64,000 nt of DNA from Megalonaias nervosa (GCA_016617855.1 JAECUM010000845.1:38364-102363); one strand, 5' to 3'; positions 24,791-36,004 are shown, counted from the first letter of the stretch. Notes: a model not told the origin generated them from the sequence alone. Numbers and translations: made by a program.

Positions 24791-25335
24791 GTGTCTACAG
24801 TCCTGCCCCCAACCCCATGCATATAAATTCAAGAATAGCGACGAATACTAAAATCAGGGCGCAATCTAGCGTCTGCTTCTGATTTCAAATGGCGCTGCAA
24901 CCTTTTACAGATGGAATGACCCAGTACGAGTGTGACGAATGTATAGCAAAAGAAAGGTAAACAGAATGAAAAAAGTTAATACAAATAAATACTTAACTTT
25001 CAGGACGATCTGTTTCTGTCAAAAATTCAGGAAACGAGAAAGGTCTAACAGCGTGAAACGTTGACCACGAAGAAAAAATTTCTGTCAAAAAGAGAACGCG
25101 TCGGCACCCCAGAAGGAAATTGGTTCAACTGACGCCAATGTCCTTAGCAGAGAGAATCGCTCCGCACGCATCCGGTGCGAAAGCATTGCGATTGGTTGGG
25201 CAGAACACGTAATACAAAACGTTAAATGTATTGACCCTTGACAGCGCGTTACACGAAATATCTGGCGGGAAATTGTAGACCCAATCACACTTCCCATAAA
25301 TGTCCTTACGCGCGCGTAAGTAGTTATATATATAA
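24791..25335 (-). repeat. 5' terminal region of DIRS copy 2
   Basis: Homologous to 4981-5445 of copy 1 and absent from copy 3. It ends with the perfect palindrome CTTACGCGCGCGTAAG (25305-25320) just inside the terminus. A CCAATC box occurs on the sense (minus) strand at about 25195, which would fit a promoter region, though no start site is shown. Confidence 0.6.
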
Positions 25336-26109
25336 CTGGGTGGGCAGACTGTGCTCGTTAGGCTTGGTAGGCAGCTAGTCTAAGAGAAAGAAAACTCTGA
25401 CTCCAACCTCAGGAAGATGGAGCTCGTTAGCCTTGTCTGGCTGTTCGCCTAGGATAAGGAAACTCTGTTTCTGAACCCACAAAGTGCCAAGGAGTGCTGG
25501 ACAGTCATGGGGCGTGAAGACACTGCGTCCACGGACGCCCCGAGCATCCATCATCCATGCCCCAGGCATTGGAGCATGACACCGCTGCCTTGTGGATATC
25601 CTCGGGAGAAGGAAATGTTACGGGAATAAACCCAGACAGAAAACAGGAGTGGAGACCCTAAGGAGGCTTCCTTCTGGCAACTGCTGCAGCCGAACTGGTG
25701 CCAAACGTCATCCTCAGCATTCTTTTGGACAACACCAGCAAGGACGAGAGTGGGATCCTGACGCCTGGGAAGCCCAGGATCTCCATACTCCACGTCCAGG
25801 CTTGCGCCCTGGAGAAGCCGCTCCAGCCTCGCTCCTGAGTGAGGAAACAACACCAAAGTTGGCAGTCTACGGGTTATAAGTCCCACCTGATTGGCGTAGG
25901 GAAGGGGCGAAGCGGGTCAGCTTCGACGGTGGGAGGGATCATCGCGCCCCACTGGCCGTCTACAGCCCGCCTCAAACCGCGTAGCCCTCGGTCATTAAGG
26001 TGTTGGCCCCCCAAAGCCTGCCTGCTGCAGTGGAAGCCTGGAGATCAGTGTGTTGCTCAGCATGACAAGCAGACGGAAACCAGACAAAACAAACAAGAAA
26101 CCAACATTG

Positions 26110-26875
26110 AAGACTCCGGCTCTTCGATTCGCAAGCTGGAACGTGCGCACCGTGTGCACATGCATTTTTGACGACCCCAAGGAGGTGGACGGCCATCATC
26201 GACAGAGATCTCACCAGACTAAACGTCAACATAGGTGCCCTCCAGGAAGCCAGGCTCGCCTCCACCGACTCCATCAGAGAGGAAAGCTACACCTTCTGGA
26301 AGGTCGAGAACCTGAGGAGCCCCGCAAGCACGGAGTTGGCATCGCCATCAAAGAAACCCTCCTGGCCTCGGTTGAACCTCCCTCAGGGGCACTGAGCATC
26401 TCTTATCCACCGCCTTGCCACTGCTGAATGTTCTGTCAACATCCTCGGCGTCTACACCCCCACCCTCACGTCTTAAGAAGACACAATGGTCAGCTGGACG
26501 AACAGATCAAAAGATGCCCTAAAGGCGAGCCACTAGTCCTCCTCGGCGACTTTAATGCCTGAGTAGGTGCGGACCACGAGTCATGGCCTACCTGCCTCTG
26601 ACATCATGGTACTGGAAAGACCAACGAAAACGGTCAGAGACTGCTGAAGCTGTGCACCTACCATTACATGTCCGTTACAAACACATTCTTCAAGTGCTAG
26701 CCACAACACAAAGTGTCAAGGAAACACTCCAGGTCTCATCTCTAGCAACACCTCGACTTGGTCATCACCAGGCGCTCAGCCCTGAACAGCGTCCTCTCCA
26801 TTAGAAGCTACAACAGTGCAGACTGCGACTCTGACCACACCCTCGTGAGCAGCAGGGTGCGCATACAGCCACACA
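26110..26875 (+). pseudogene. LINE endonuclease domain
   Basis: Motifs in order across shifting frames: FASWNVRTV (26128), GALQEAR with the catalytic glutamate (26240), GVGIAIKETLL (26334), LLGDFNA (26540) followed by a stop, and DCDSDHTLV (26824). This is the order of the exonuclease/endonuclease/phosphatase fold that nicks target DNA. Frameshifts near 26168 and 26300 and stops near 26460-26560 disable it. Confidence 0.85.
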
Positions 26876-27421
26876 CACTACACCGCTCCAAACCAAAAGG
26901 TCGTCCTCGCATCAACACTGCGCAGATGTCTATCACCTCCAAGGGGGATTGGGTATGTGTCCGCCCTGGACCAGGCTCTCCAGGACCTCCCTGAGAAAGA
27001 ATTCACAGCCAAGTGAAACGCCATGAAGGGTGCCATCTACAGCAAAGCCATGTCCACGTTTGGCAAGAAGGAACGGCCCAGCCAGGACTGGTTCAACGCA
27101 CACCTTTCAAGAATGGAACCAATAATCGAGGACAAACGAAAAGCCTTCATAGCTTACAAAAAAGTGCCCCAATGAACGGACGCTTGCTGCCCTCAGAAGT
27201 GCCCGAAGCACCACCCAACGCATCGATAGACAGTGCGCGAACGAGTACTGTCAGCAAATGTGTGAAGGAATCCAGCTCATTGCCGAGTCTGGAAACATCC
27301 AAGGCATGTACAGTGGCATCAAGAAGGCCCTAGGCCCTACAGTGAAAGCGATCGCCCCCCACCCCTGAAATTTCTGACGGGATAGAAGATCACAGACCGT
27401 GAGCAACAGATGGCCTGATGG

Positions 27422-28355
27422 GTGGATCACTACTCAAAGATGTACTCCCGAGAAACGTCAGTCACCGATGCGGCCCTTAGCAGCATACAGGAACTCTCCA
27501 ACATGGAGGAGCTCGACAAAGTGCCCACCTTAGAGGAGCTCATGAAAGCCATCGACTCCCTCCGAAACGACAAAGCACCAAGTAGCGACAGCATCCCGCC
27601 TGAATCCATCAAACTTGGGAAACCAACATTGCTCCATCCGCTGCATGAGCTACTCTTCCTCTGCTGGGAGGAAGGAGCTGCTCCCAAGACATGCGCGACG
27701 CCACCATTGTGACCCTCTACCAAAACAAGGGCGACCGCAGAGGGATCTCGCTCCTGAGCATCGCTGGCACAGTGTACGTCCGCATCCTCCTCAACAGGCT
27801 GCAGCTGCTGGCGGACCGTGTGTACCCGGAATCCCAGAGAGGTTTCAGAGCAGGCAGTCGACAACAAACATGACCTGCTCCCTCCGACAACTCCAAGAGA
27901 ATATCAGAGAGGAAGGTCAGCCACATGACATAATGTTCATCGACCTCGCCAAGGCCTTCGACCTGGTCAGCAGGAAAGGCCTATTTGAACTTCTCAGAAA
28001 GATCGGCTGCCTCCCCCCCCCCCAAAAAAAATAAAAACTCTTCAGCATGATAATCTCCTTCCATGCCGATATGAAGAGAAAGTCCTGTATGATGGATCGT
28101 CCTCAGACTCCTTCCCCATAAAGAGCGGAGTGAAGCAGTGCTGCTTGCTGGTACCAAATCTTTTCGGGATCTTCTTCTCCCTGCTCCTGTCCACTGATGG
28201 CGTATATCTGCACACCAGGTCCGACGGGAGGCTGTTCAACCTGGCACGACTGCCCTCGAAGACCAAAGTGAGGTCAGTGATCATCAGGGAGATGCTCTTC
28301 GCTGACGACGCGGTTCTTGTGACCCACACCGAGGATGCCCTCCAGAGACTGTGAG
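27422..28355 (+). pseudogene. LINE reverse transcriptase domain
   Basis: Recognisable blocks: the fingers segment with NDKAPSSDSIPPE (27422-27712), the RGFRAGSRQQT block (27839), motif A FIDLAKAFD (27933), motif B region SGVKQ (28123) and motif C MLFADDAVLV (28290). The glycine after the motif B glutamine reads Cys. At least three frameshifts and a run of C then A near 28013-28030 break the frame. The catalytic aspartates are still visible. Confidence 0.88.
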
Positions 28356-28530
28356 ACCGTTTCGCTAATGCCTGCAAGTCGTTCGGGATCACCATGAGCC
28401 TGAAAAGACAAACGGTAGCGCGCAAGATGTCCCCACTGCCTCCTCCATCAAAATCGACGGTGTCACCCTGGAAGGAGCCAACAACATTACTTACCTGGTT
28501 TCAACAATCAGCAAAACTCTCTCGCTCGAT

Positions 28531-29215
28531 GTGGATCTTGACAGAAGGTTTGAAAAGGCCCGACTAACGAATAGGGTGTGGGAAAACAACACACTGACAG
28601 AGCACACCAAGATCCAAGTCTACCAGGCCTGCGTTCTCAGCACCATCCTATATGGAAGTGAAACCTGGAGCACCTACATGAAGAAAGAGCACCGGCTCAA
28701 CCCTTTCCATATAAGGTGCCTAAAACGCATCCTGAAAATCAGCTGTCAAGACCGCGTCCCACACAGCAAGATCCTGCAGTGTGCAAGTATCCCCAGCATG
28801 TACTCCCTGCTGAGCAAACACCGCCTTCGATGGCAGCGACACGTCCAATGCATGGAAGATGGTAGGCTGCCAAATGACATCCTATATGGACAGCTGGCCA
28901 CTGGCACCAGAAGACTCGGCCGCCCCTCACTCCCTTTCAGGCATGTGTGCAAGAGGGACATGAAGGAATGCGACAGTTCACCCGACAGCTGGGAAGTGCA
29001 GGCCGAGGCCGAGGCACATTGAGACTGAGAGTCCACAAGGGCATAAAAGCCGCTGATGTGATGAGAGGCCAGATGGCAGCAGAGAAACTTCAGAGAAAGA
29101 AAAGTGCGGCAACAACCTCAGGAACGCAGACTCCCAGTACGTCTGCACCAACTGCAATAGGGACTGTCACTCGCGCATCAGCCTGAAAATCCACAGCAGA
29201 CGATGCCAAAACCCC
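28531..29215 (+). pseudogene. LINE C-terminal region with Cys/His motif
   Basis: A 163-codon frame carries conserved LINE tail motifs (VYQACVLSTILYGSETW, HRLRWQRHVQCMEDGRLP, GRPSLPFRHVCKRDMKECD). After a frameshift a Cys/His motif follows at about 29138-29210, with the pattern C-x2-C-x3-C-H and a distal H-x3-C, typical of the end of this LINE type. Confidence 0.8.
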
Positions 29216-29242
29216 AGAGATAGACAATACTCCAAGGGAGAG

Positions 29243-29271
29243 AGAGAATTATAATATATCTATAATTCTCT
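29243..29271 (+). other. Perfect 11-bp hairpin at LINE 3' end
   Basis: AGAGAATTATA, a 7-nt spacer and TATAATTCTCT form a perfect stem. It lies about 30 bp after the last coding motif and may be part of the LINE 3' tail. Confidence 0.6.
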
Positions 29272-29279
29272 ATAATTAA

Positions 29280-29734
29280 TCCTATATACCTTGATTTTTG
29301 TCATAGGAATCCGGAATGATTGTGTAGATAAATGCGCATTAATTACTAGGTCGTCATGCGAGTGTGTCTGCTACACACGAGTGCATATTACACCGATTCA
29401 GACGCATCATTATATGGTGATGCGTGCTTAGTCGTGACGGAATATGGGCTGACGTGTGCAGGCAATGCGATGGGTGCCGTTTACCCGCGGACATGACCTA
29501 CATATACTGCACAAATATCAGACACACGCCCGTCTGAACATTTGTATCATTTACTTCAAGATAACTGTCTATTACATTTACTCCCGAGTTGTAACGAGTA
29601 TTATCCTTTTAGGAGAAGGACTCGCTTATTGTTTCATTTATTTCCTTATAATAGCTACAAATTACAGGCTATTATATTTCTGGTATGAGTAAGACTCACT
29701 CTCTGACAAAAGGAAATCTCTGTCTAATCTGTTT
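29280..29734. other. Non-coding spacer
   Basis: Nothing recognised; one 78-codon frame (29456-29692) has no known domain. Confidence 0.45.
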
Positions 29735-31000
29735 GTTGTAGTGGACATGAGACACAAAATTTTGTTTTATCACCTGTAGTATTAAGTAATCAATGTATGT
29801 GAAAATTATTTTCTTTAATGGTAGTACTTGAAGGTCCAGAATGTGATGATGGTCATTATATTTCAGTGTTGTGTGCACTGATAATAGCAATATAGCCAGT
29901 TGTAATAGTGGTGGTGTTAGTGTTCGTAGCAGTAGCACCAGCGTAGGAAGTACTATTATTATTTGATATTTTTACACGACCAGCACCACCTTTATGATCA
30001 TGAATATTAATATTCTATTCGTTTTAATTACTGGTGTTAAAGCGTGAATTATGCTATTTTCACCTAGCTGTTGTTTTGGTTACGGAACACATGGACGCAT
30101 TCAAAGTGAGCATTGAGCATATGTAGAGAACGGTCAGGTGGATACCCAGCAGAAGTAGAAACACGAATTTTAGAAACATTAATTATTAATCATACAAAAA
30201 CAATAACAAGTAATATATTTGATAATGGGTCTAAGAATGTAGCGCATAGCAAAATGTCTTGATGTATTACGCGCATGTAGTTTTCTTTATAGAAGCAACT
30301 CTTTAACTTCCGTATTAAATAGTACTGGCCTATGGCTGACATTCGATGTCAGCAAACAATAATTTGAAAAATTAAATTAATTCAACCTCCATGGTGGTTA
30401 TAAAAAAAAAAAATATATATATATATAACGTTCGATGCGATCTGTAATGCATTTGCTTTCAGTTCAGTACAAAACGCGATTGAAGGTGAAACAATAATGA
30501 TTACATCTGTGGAATGCTTATGTAACGATTTTGTTCTCCTCTTCTGTCCATCAAATTATAATGATCATAACCTATTAGAGTTTGAATTTCAAGCCGCCCA
30601 TCTTAATTATGTCAAATTATGATTCATAAAGATTAGTATCAAACTAACCATTAGTTGACTATTAAGGGTAGACTATTAAAAAGGATGAACATAATCCACA
30701 TCAGACGTATATGAACCTTAATCTAAATGTCAAATGGCAAAAACCTGACATGGTCAATTTCTCATTAAAATTCTGACAGAGTTTATCTCAATTACAACAT
30801 TGGACAAAAGTCACCTTCCTTTTATGTCAGTCATGTGCACTACGCAGTTTACTAATTTCCACAGTTCAAAATCATCCAACCTCTAAAGCAAGCACTAGAT
30901 TATCTTTTCAATTCATATGCCAACTGTATTATCTTTCTCCATTCTATATTCGCTCTAATGTAATTTAGATTGTATAATTCTGAATAACATTTCCACAGAT
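29735..31000 (+). repeat. Diverged duplication, unit B part 2
   Basis: Counterpart of 13440-14740 in the same orientation. It continues unit B after the roughly 10-kb interruption by DIRS copy 2 and the LINE, and is itself followed by DIRS copy 3. Confidence 0.7.
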
Positions 31001-31654
31001 CATAAAGTAGCAATCAAGAGAGGACTGATGAAAAATATTTTTCTAGAGATGAAAGTGAGTAATGGTATTTATGCGATGTGTTCTTACGTATGGAGGATGG
31101 ATGCAAGTTATTGTCAGAAAGAAAGTGAATGAAAACACAGGATTCTGTATTACTAACGTGTTTGATGAGATTGTAAAATTAACTGTGCATGCACCATCCT
31201 ACTCTTTACGACATTGATAGAATCGAAAGGAAGACAGAGAGTGAAAAGACAGAATTCGCTAGGTCAGTCGTGCAAATGTTACAAAGTCAAAGTATATGGG
31301 TACATAATTAAAACAAAAACGAACGTTGTGTTTGATGCTGGCCACTTTCGTGACTTTGTATTGACATAAATGAAACGTATTGAACCAAACATTTGCTATG
31401 TATATACAGGATAACATAACTATTTAGACAAAGTCTAAAGAGTAAACATGCAAGCAAATTGAACAATGAGACATACGGTAAAATACAGAAATATTTTGAG
31501 GCTGCAACCGCCATAAACAGAAATACAGCACATAGAGCTTGCTGCATTTCTGGCAGCCACAAAGTGAGGGTGGGGCAAAGACAAAAATGTCCAGCATCAA
31601 AGACAAGAAGATTAAATGGTGATCAATATTAAACTGATGAAATACTGTATTGCC

Positions 31655-31722
31655 GGGGCAGTAGAGCACCCTCGTTTGCCCCGTTAGTGGGGCAGTAGAG
31701 CACCCTCGTATGCCCCGGTAGT
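31655..31722 (-). repeat. 34-bp tandem duplication with stem in DIRS copy 3
   Basis: Two 34-bp units. In the second, GGGGCA (31689-31694) pairs with TGCCCC (31711-31716). Copy 2 has a single unit at about 19662. Confidence 0.75.
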
Positions 31723-32002
31723 TACGATATATCCAGCCTGTTTGAAGGATGGGGAAGAAAACTTTAAAAAGGATTCGCGTACTTCATGAATGCTCTGTTG
31801 GTCTTCTGGAGCTGTTGGAGTACCCTCATACGCTCTTGGCGGTCGAAACGGCAGGCAGACACAGATTGGTCCAGGTCGAGTGTATGCACTCCCAACAAGT
31901 ACGGTCGATGACCAGGGATCTAGGTCTGCGAAACCCACGAGACCTGAAAGAGACAGTAACAAACACAGCAGAATGGCGATCTTAAATAAAATGACTGAAG
32001 TA

Positions 32003-32425
32003 TTACAAAGCCGAGACCTTTTTGCCTAACCTAATGTATTTCTTGAATTCATCTGATCTCCAGCGGCCTAAATCCCGTATTTGGTTGTCACTGAAACTTT
32101 GTCTAGCTGCCTCACTGGCGGCGCCAATTCTGAAACTATGGGACTTAAATTGGTAAGAGTTCAAGCCACAAAAGCAAAGTGCTCTTCTAAGTTCAGTATT
32201 AAATTCTGCTCTAGAAACTGGTTGCTCATTTCGGTTCATGAAAAGTGGTCCTGGAGTATTACCCCTGACGGTCAGGTATGCTTGCAAATGAATTATCGGA
32301 CATATAGCAGGATTTTGTTGGGCAGCAACCTGCAAAACATATGCTTGTCCTGTGCCGTGTTTGAAGTGTCGAAAAGTGATTGTAAGAGGCTTGTGGGAAA
32401 AAGTTACTTGAGATAATTTTATCAA
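32003..32425 (-). pseudogene. Tyrosine recombinase C-terminal part, DIRS copy 3
   Basis: A 140-codon frame matching residues 156-295 of the copy 2 recombinase. It keeps the HxxR motif (HSFR) and the GRW...KKYIR segment with the tyrosine nucleophile. The first catalytic arginine lies in a different frame upstream (about 32475), and the N-terminal DNA-binding part is deleted, so it should be inactive. Confidence 0.85.
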
Positions 32426-32466
32426 ATTATCGTTCTGCTATGCAGTCGCTTGCATTGTAATCTCTC

Positions 32467-33360
32467 CTATTCTGAGGGAGGCATGGAAAGCCAATGTAAA
32501 CATGACCGAATACATTGTACGCATAAATGGTTTGAGACGGTATGCATCATCGATACTGTAAGTTTATCCAGTACAACTTTGTCAATTGGCAAACGAACAT
32601 CATGAGATTTACTTTTGTGGTAGAATTCTAGAAGTGTTATATTTTGATATGCCCATGTCTGATCCCAAATGCCATAGAAATAGTGCGTGCCTAGGACCGC
32701 ACCATATCCTATTGAGGCAGAAGCATCTGTGTATAAGTTCAACGAGTCGGAAGTCATCCAAATGTCAGGTAAGAATAAGGATGTACCGTTAAAACCGCTT
32801 AAAAAGTTTTGCCAGGCCCTCAAGTCTTCTTTTACCTCTTTTGTTAGTCTAATGTGGTGATGCGGTTTTGAGATGCCAATTGTCAAGTTGATGAATCGCC
32901 TAAGAAAGGCTCGTCCCGGCAAAACAACTGCGCAAGCAAAATTAAGAGTACCTATGATGGATTGCAACTCCTTGACAGTAATTTTATTTCGAGCCAAATA
33001 TAAATGTATGAGTTTATTAGATTTTTCTAGTTTGTCCGTGGGAAGGCGAACTTCCATTCTTACGGAATCCAATTCGCATCCGAGGTACGTCATGGTTGTG
33101 GACGGGGCAAATGTTTTATCCGCAGCCATAGGAACGCCTATGTCGGCACATACAGTCAGGAAGTGATCAAGCTTATGCTGGCATTGGACACGAGTTGAAT
33201 CAAGTATCAAAATATCGTCCAAAATATGTGTCATGTGTGTTATAGATAACTTTGTGTTCGCTATCAATTGAAGGGAATTGCTAAAGGTCTCAAATATCTG
33301 ACAAATGGAACTACAACCCATTGGTAAGCAGTTGTCAAAATAGTACCTGTTCCGCCACAA
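32467..33360 (-). pseudogene. Reverse transcriptase-RNase H fused in frame to recombinase fragment, copy 3
   Basis: A 297-codon frame covering the reverse transcriptase palm with an intact HILDDILIL active site, RNase H starting at LYTDASASIGYG, then a direct jump to the recombinase segment HKSKSHDVRLPIDKVV. Relative to copy 2 the DNA between about 20581 and 21157 is gone. The junction at about 32621 keeps the frame. A later frameshift near 32530 ends the fusion. The RNase H C-terminus and recombinase N-terminus are lost. Confidence 0.85.
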
Positions 33361-33760
33361 AAAGCCGAAGCAATGATATTGCCTTGGAGAAATAGGAAGA
33401 ATACGGAAATCATTTGATATGTCTGTTTTGGCCTAAAACATCCCCTACCTAGCTGTTTTATACATGTGATGGCATTATCAATGCCTTCGTAGTGTATTGC
33501 TGATTGTTGAGTTGGAATTTCATCGTTAACCGAATCGCCCAGTGGGAAGGAAAGGTGATGAATTAGTCTGAAAGACCCAGGAGTTTTCATTTCGACTAGA
33601 CCCAAAGGTGAAATGTGTAAATTGGGAAATGGTTTTGTACGAAAAGGCCCTGCAAAACGACCCGCTGCCAATTCTTTCTGTATCTTTTCTTCAGTAATTT
33701 GGGTATTAGTTTGAGCCGGTTTCAGATTCTAACATACTTGTGTTTGCAATGTCCCCCCTA
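33264..33760 (-). pseudogene. Reverse transcriptase N-terminal part, DIRS copy 3
   Basis: Frame 33671-33264 carries the N-terminal reverse transcriptase (FAGPFRTKPFPNLHISPLG, FRLIHHLSFPLGDSVND) as in copy 2. A one-base loss at about 33431 shifts the frame just before motif A. The palm therefore continues only in the frame of the neighbouring 33360-32467 segment. Confidence 0.82.
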
Positions 33761-34114
33761 TATCCAACATCGAAACCTTTTCAAAAACCTAAAAGCATTT
33801 ATTCCGTTGTGACAGGATCGAAATCGTGGACCCAATATTGCAAGCAGTAAATTTTCACCGGTGTAGGCAATGGGTCAGCACCATTTGCTGACAGCCTTCT
33901 TGATGTTTGGGTTAGTGTTTCGAGGTTGGTCTGATCGTTGGAAACGAAAAAGTTGGTTGATACGTCGCTGCGGTTGCTGGCTGTATTGTGGGAGTACCTT
34001 AAAGGGGTGCGAAATTGGGTTGGGGCAGCGAACGAATGAATGTCCCCCTAAACAATTGAAGCATTTGTGCTGAAAATTGCATGAAAATCCCGATGAATAG
34101 CCACCGCTTTTGTG

Positions 34115-35089
34115 CTACATAAAACAAACTCCCATCGGATACTTTGTGTTTGTACTTTGTGAGGGATTGGTATGTGTGTAGCTGTTATGACTCGACTCTA
34201 GCACAGCCTTCATATAGAGTTCTAGATGTGTGGTACCGCATTTAGCTTCCCCCTTTGCAACCAATTGTCGAAAGTTGTGATCATAGTACCTCCAATCGGC
34301 GCGTCTCTCCTCCAGTTTAAGGACAGTTTTCATATGGTGGGGAAGAGAAGTGCTAAGCTTCTCACATAAGACACTAGTGAACCTGCTCCAAGCAAGAATC
34401 CACTGTCCGATTGTGAGTTGGATGTTCCTAACGTTTGGGACAATGCTAAGTTCAGGACCAGTACTGTTAGTATGTAACTGAAATTTAAAACCCGCATCCT
34501 GCGCGTTACTCAGGAGGGTATAATAATCAATGTATGAACCCACCCATCTGTTTGCCTTAACTTTATCCGGGATTAAAGTGGATGGGGAGACTGATGAGCT
34601 TACAAACTGTAATTGTAAAAGCCCCCACCCCCCACCCCCCGAGGCAGAAACGATTTGGACAAAGCTACCTGTATCCACCGCTGTACCTGTAAGTGAAGCT
34701 GCGTTTTCCACAATGGCACGGAAGACCATAGATGCTGCTGGTGTGTCGTCTGTTGCTACGGCGAGTACGTGTTGAAAACCAGTTTGTGGACTATTTTCCG
34801 TGGTGGACGGCCTGAGCATAGCTACCAGCTGATCAAATCTGTTATTGATCTCCTGTGTCATTTGGGTGGTGAGCCTATCGGAGACTTCTTGGGTTATAAC
34901 ATTAACAAGATGGGGGTCGATCGAAGCCCCTACCGTGGATCTGTCAGGTTGAGGGATGGTGGCAGTTGGTGTTGAGAATGGCGCCTTTTTTCTGGGCCTC
35001 TTCTCCGCTTCTTGGACATTGGACCTCGATGGTCTGGCTCTCTTCACTGCCACTTGCGACGCCTTCGCAGCTTTCTTCGTAGGGGGCAT
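34115..35089 (-). CDS. Gag-like ORF1 protein of DIRS copy 3 (intact)
   Basis: A 324-codon open frame from ATG, the only unbroken gag in the window. The N-terminus is strongly basic (about residues 1-35), followed by a Ser/Thr/Pro region, a segment around DPHLVNVITQEVSDRLTTQ likely to be helical, a Gly/Trp-rich insert at about 150-156 from an expanded C-rich tract, and a conserved C-terminal half. Beyond the stop the same frame could encode CFNC...H...C, resembling a zinc knuckle, so the full ancestral protein may have been longer. By family analogy it is a structural, nucleic-acid-binding protein; no specific domain is recognised. Confidence 0.75.
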   Translation of the reverse strand: MPPTKKAAKASQVAVKRARPSRSNVQEAEKRPRKKAPFSTPTATIPQPDRSTVGASIDPHLVNVITQEVSDRLTTQMTQEINNRFDQLVAMLRPSTTENSPQTGFQHVLAVATDDTPAASMVFRAIVENAASLTGTAVDTGSFVQIVSASGGGGWGLLQLQFVSSSVSPSTLIPDKVKANRWVGSYIDYYTLLSNAQDAGFKFQLHTNSTGPELSIVPNVRNIQLTIGQWILAWSRFTSVLCEKLSTSLPHHMKTVLKLEERRADWRYYDHNFRQLVAKGEAKCGTTHLELYMKAVLESSHNSYTHTNPSQSTNTKYPMGVCFM

Positions 35090-35488
35090 TCTGTAAGGAA
35101 TGCCACAAAGTTAATAATTACATCAATGTCAGTTTATTACTACGTAGCAATCGTTGCAAATGCATAACCCTTATTGTAAATTATGAAACTCAATGTTCAC
35201 TGTAGTGAGATGAGGAACAAATTCGGCAATAGTAAGAAAGGAAATGAAAAGGAACCAAATTTGACTACTATGAACATTGTGGGTCAATGTTTTGAGGTGC
35301 GGAATGCAACATGAAACCAGTACAAACATGGCCTAAACGAGCTGGGCAACACATAGAACATTTACTTGGAGGGAAGTGGTGGAAGCAGAAAGTACAAATG
35401 ACCAATTAGAAACAAATAGTAAGGTGCGGAACCCAAGTACGCCAAGCATGAAATAGTAGCAAACGGAAAATATATAGAACGACTGCTA

Positions 35489-35760
35489 AACACCGTCCTG
35501 TGGTACGGAACCAACTGGTAAAACACACAGGCCAGTGATACGGGATCAACTGGTAAACACAATCCAGTGGTACGGAACCAACGGGTGAACACATAGGCCA
35601 GTGATACGGAATCAACTGGTAATCATACAATCCAGTGGTATGGAACCATCTGGAGAACAAGGTAATAGAAAAACCAGTGGTACGGAACCAGCTGGCTAAC
35701 ACACAATCCAGTGGCACGGAAACAGCTGGATAACTCAAGCAAGTGGTACGGAACCGATTG
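35489..35760 (-). repeat. Hairpin-repeat array in DIRS leader, copy 3
   Basis: Nearly base-for-base the same as 24275-24545, with about nine stem-loop units. Confidence 0.8.
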
Positions 35761-36004
35761 AAAGAAAACAAACATGCGGTCGTTTGCAAAGCCTGTTCGA
35801 AAGTATTTAACAGTATGACAAAGACAACAGACGGACAAAACTCTCTTAGGCACAGATGTTGATGAAACAAATTCATGTAATGGACGATGGAAATATATCT
35901 ACATATAGCTTTATAGTTCTTATACAATTGGCCGGAGACATTTTTTGCAAGCCACTATAATAGCCACTCTGAGCAACTTGTACAGGTGGTATTGGCCGAT
36001 AATT

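Larger units (their letters stand above)
19076..25335 (-). mobile_element. DIRS-order retrotransposon copy 2 (near full length)
   Basis: Minus-strand order: 5' terminal region, hairpin-repeat leader, gag, reverse transcriptase, RNase H, tyrosine recombinase, 3' untranslated region. The recombinase with no methyltransferase domain between RNase H and recombinase fits Ngaro/PAT-like DIRS elements better than DIRS1 proper; this assignment is inferred from domain order. Ends were placed by where similarity to copy 3 (3' side) and copy 1 (5' side) stops. A SINE (22539-22794) interrupts it, and about 400 bp present in copy 1 is missing at 24790/24791. gag and reverse transcriptase are broken, so it cannot move on its own. 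Confidence 0.85.
25340..29240 (+). mobile_element. APE-type non-LTR retrotransposon (LINE), decayed
   Basis: About 3.9 kb on the plus strand with an apurinic-type endonuclease, a reverse transcriptase and a C-terminal Cys/His motif in the usual order. GC content is clearly higher than in the flanks. Many frameshifts and stops are present. The element starts directly after the 5' terminus of DIRS copy 2 and ends in a hairpin-forming AT-rich tail. The clade within the RTE/CR1/L2-like elements cannot be settled by eye. No target-site duplication was identified. Confidence 0.85.
31070..36004 (-). mobile_element. DIRS-order retrotransposon copy 3
   Basis: Minus-strand element nearly identical to copy 2 from the leader through gag (34610-36004 against about 23400-24790) and very similar in pol and the 3' region. 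Differences: no SINE, an internal deletion of about 577 bp joining RNase H to recombinase, and no 5' terminal region, with similarity ending at 36004. The 3' region holds a 34-bp tandem duplication (31655-31688 and 31689-31722), each unit with a GGGGCA...TGCCCC inverted pair. Confidence 0.85.

Noticed and set aside
25839..26274. Several overlapping frames on both strands in the LINE 5' region
   Set aside because: The GC-rich LINE sequence gives long shadow frames; only those with endonuclease or reverse transcriptase motifs were kept.
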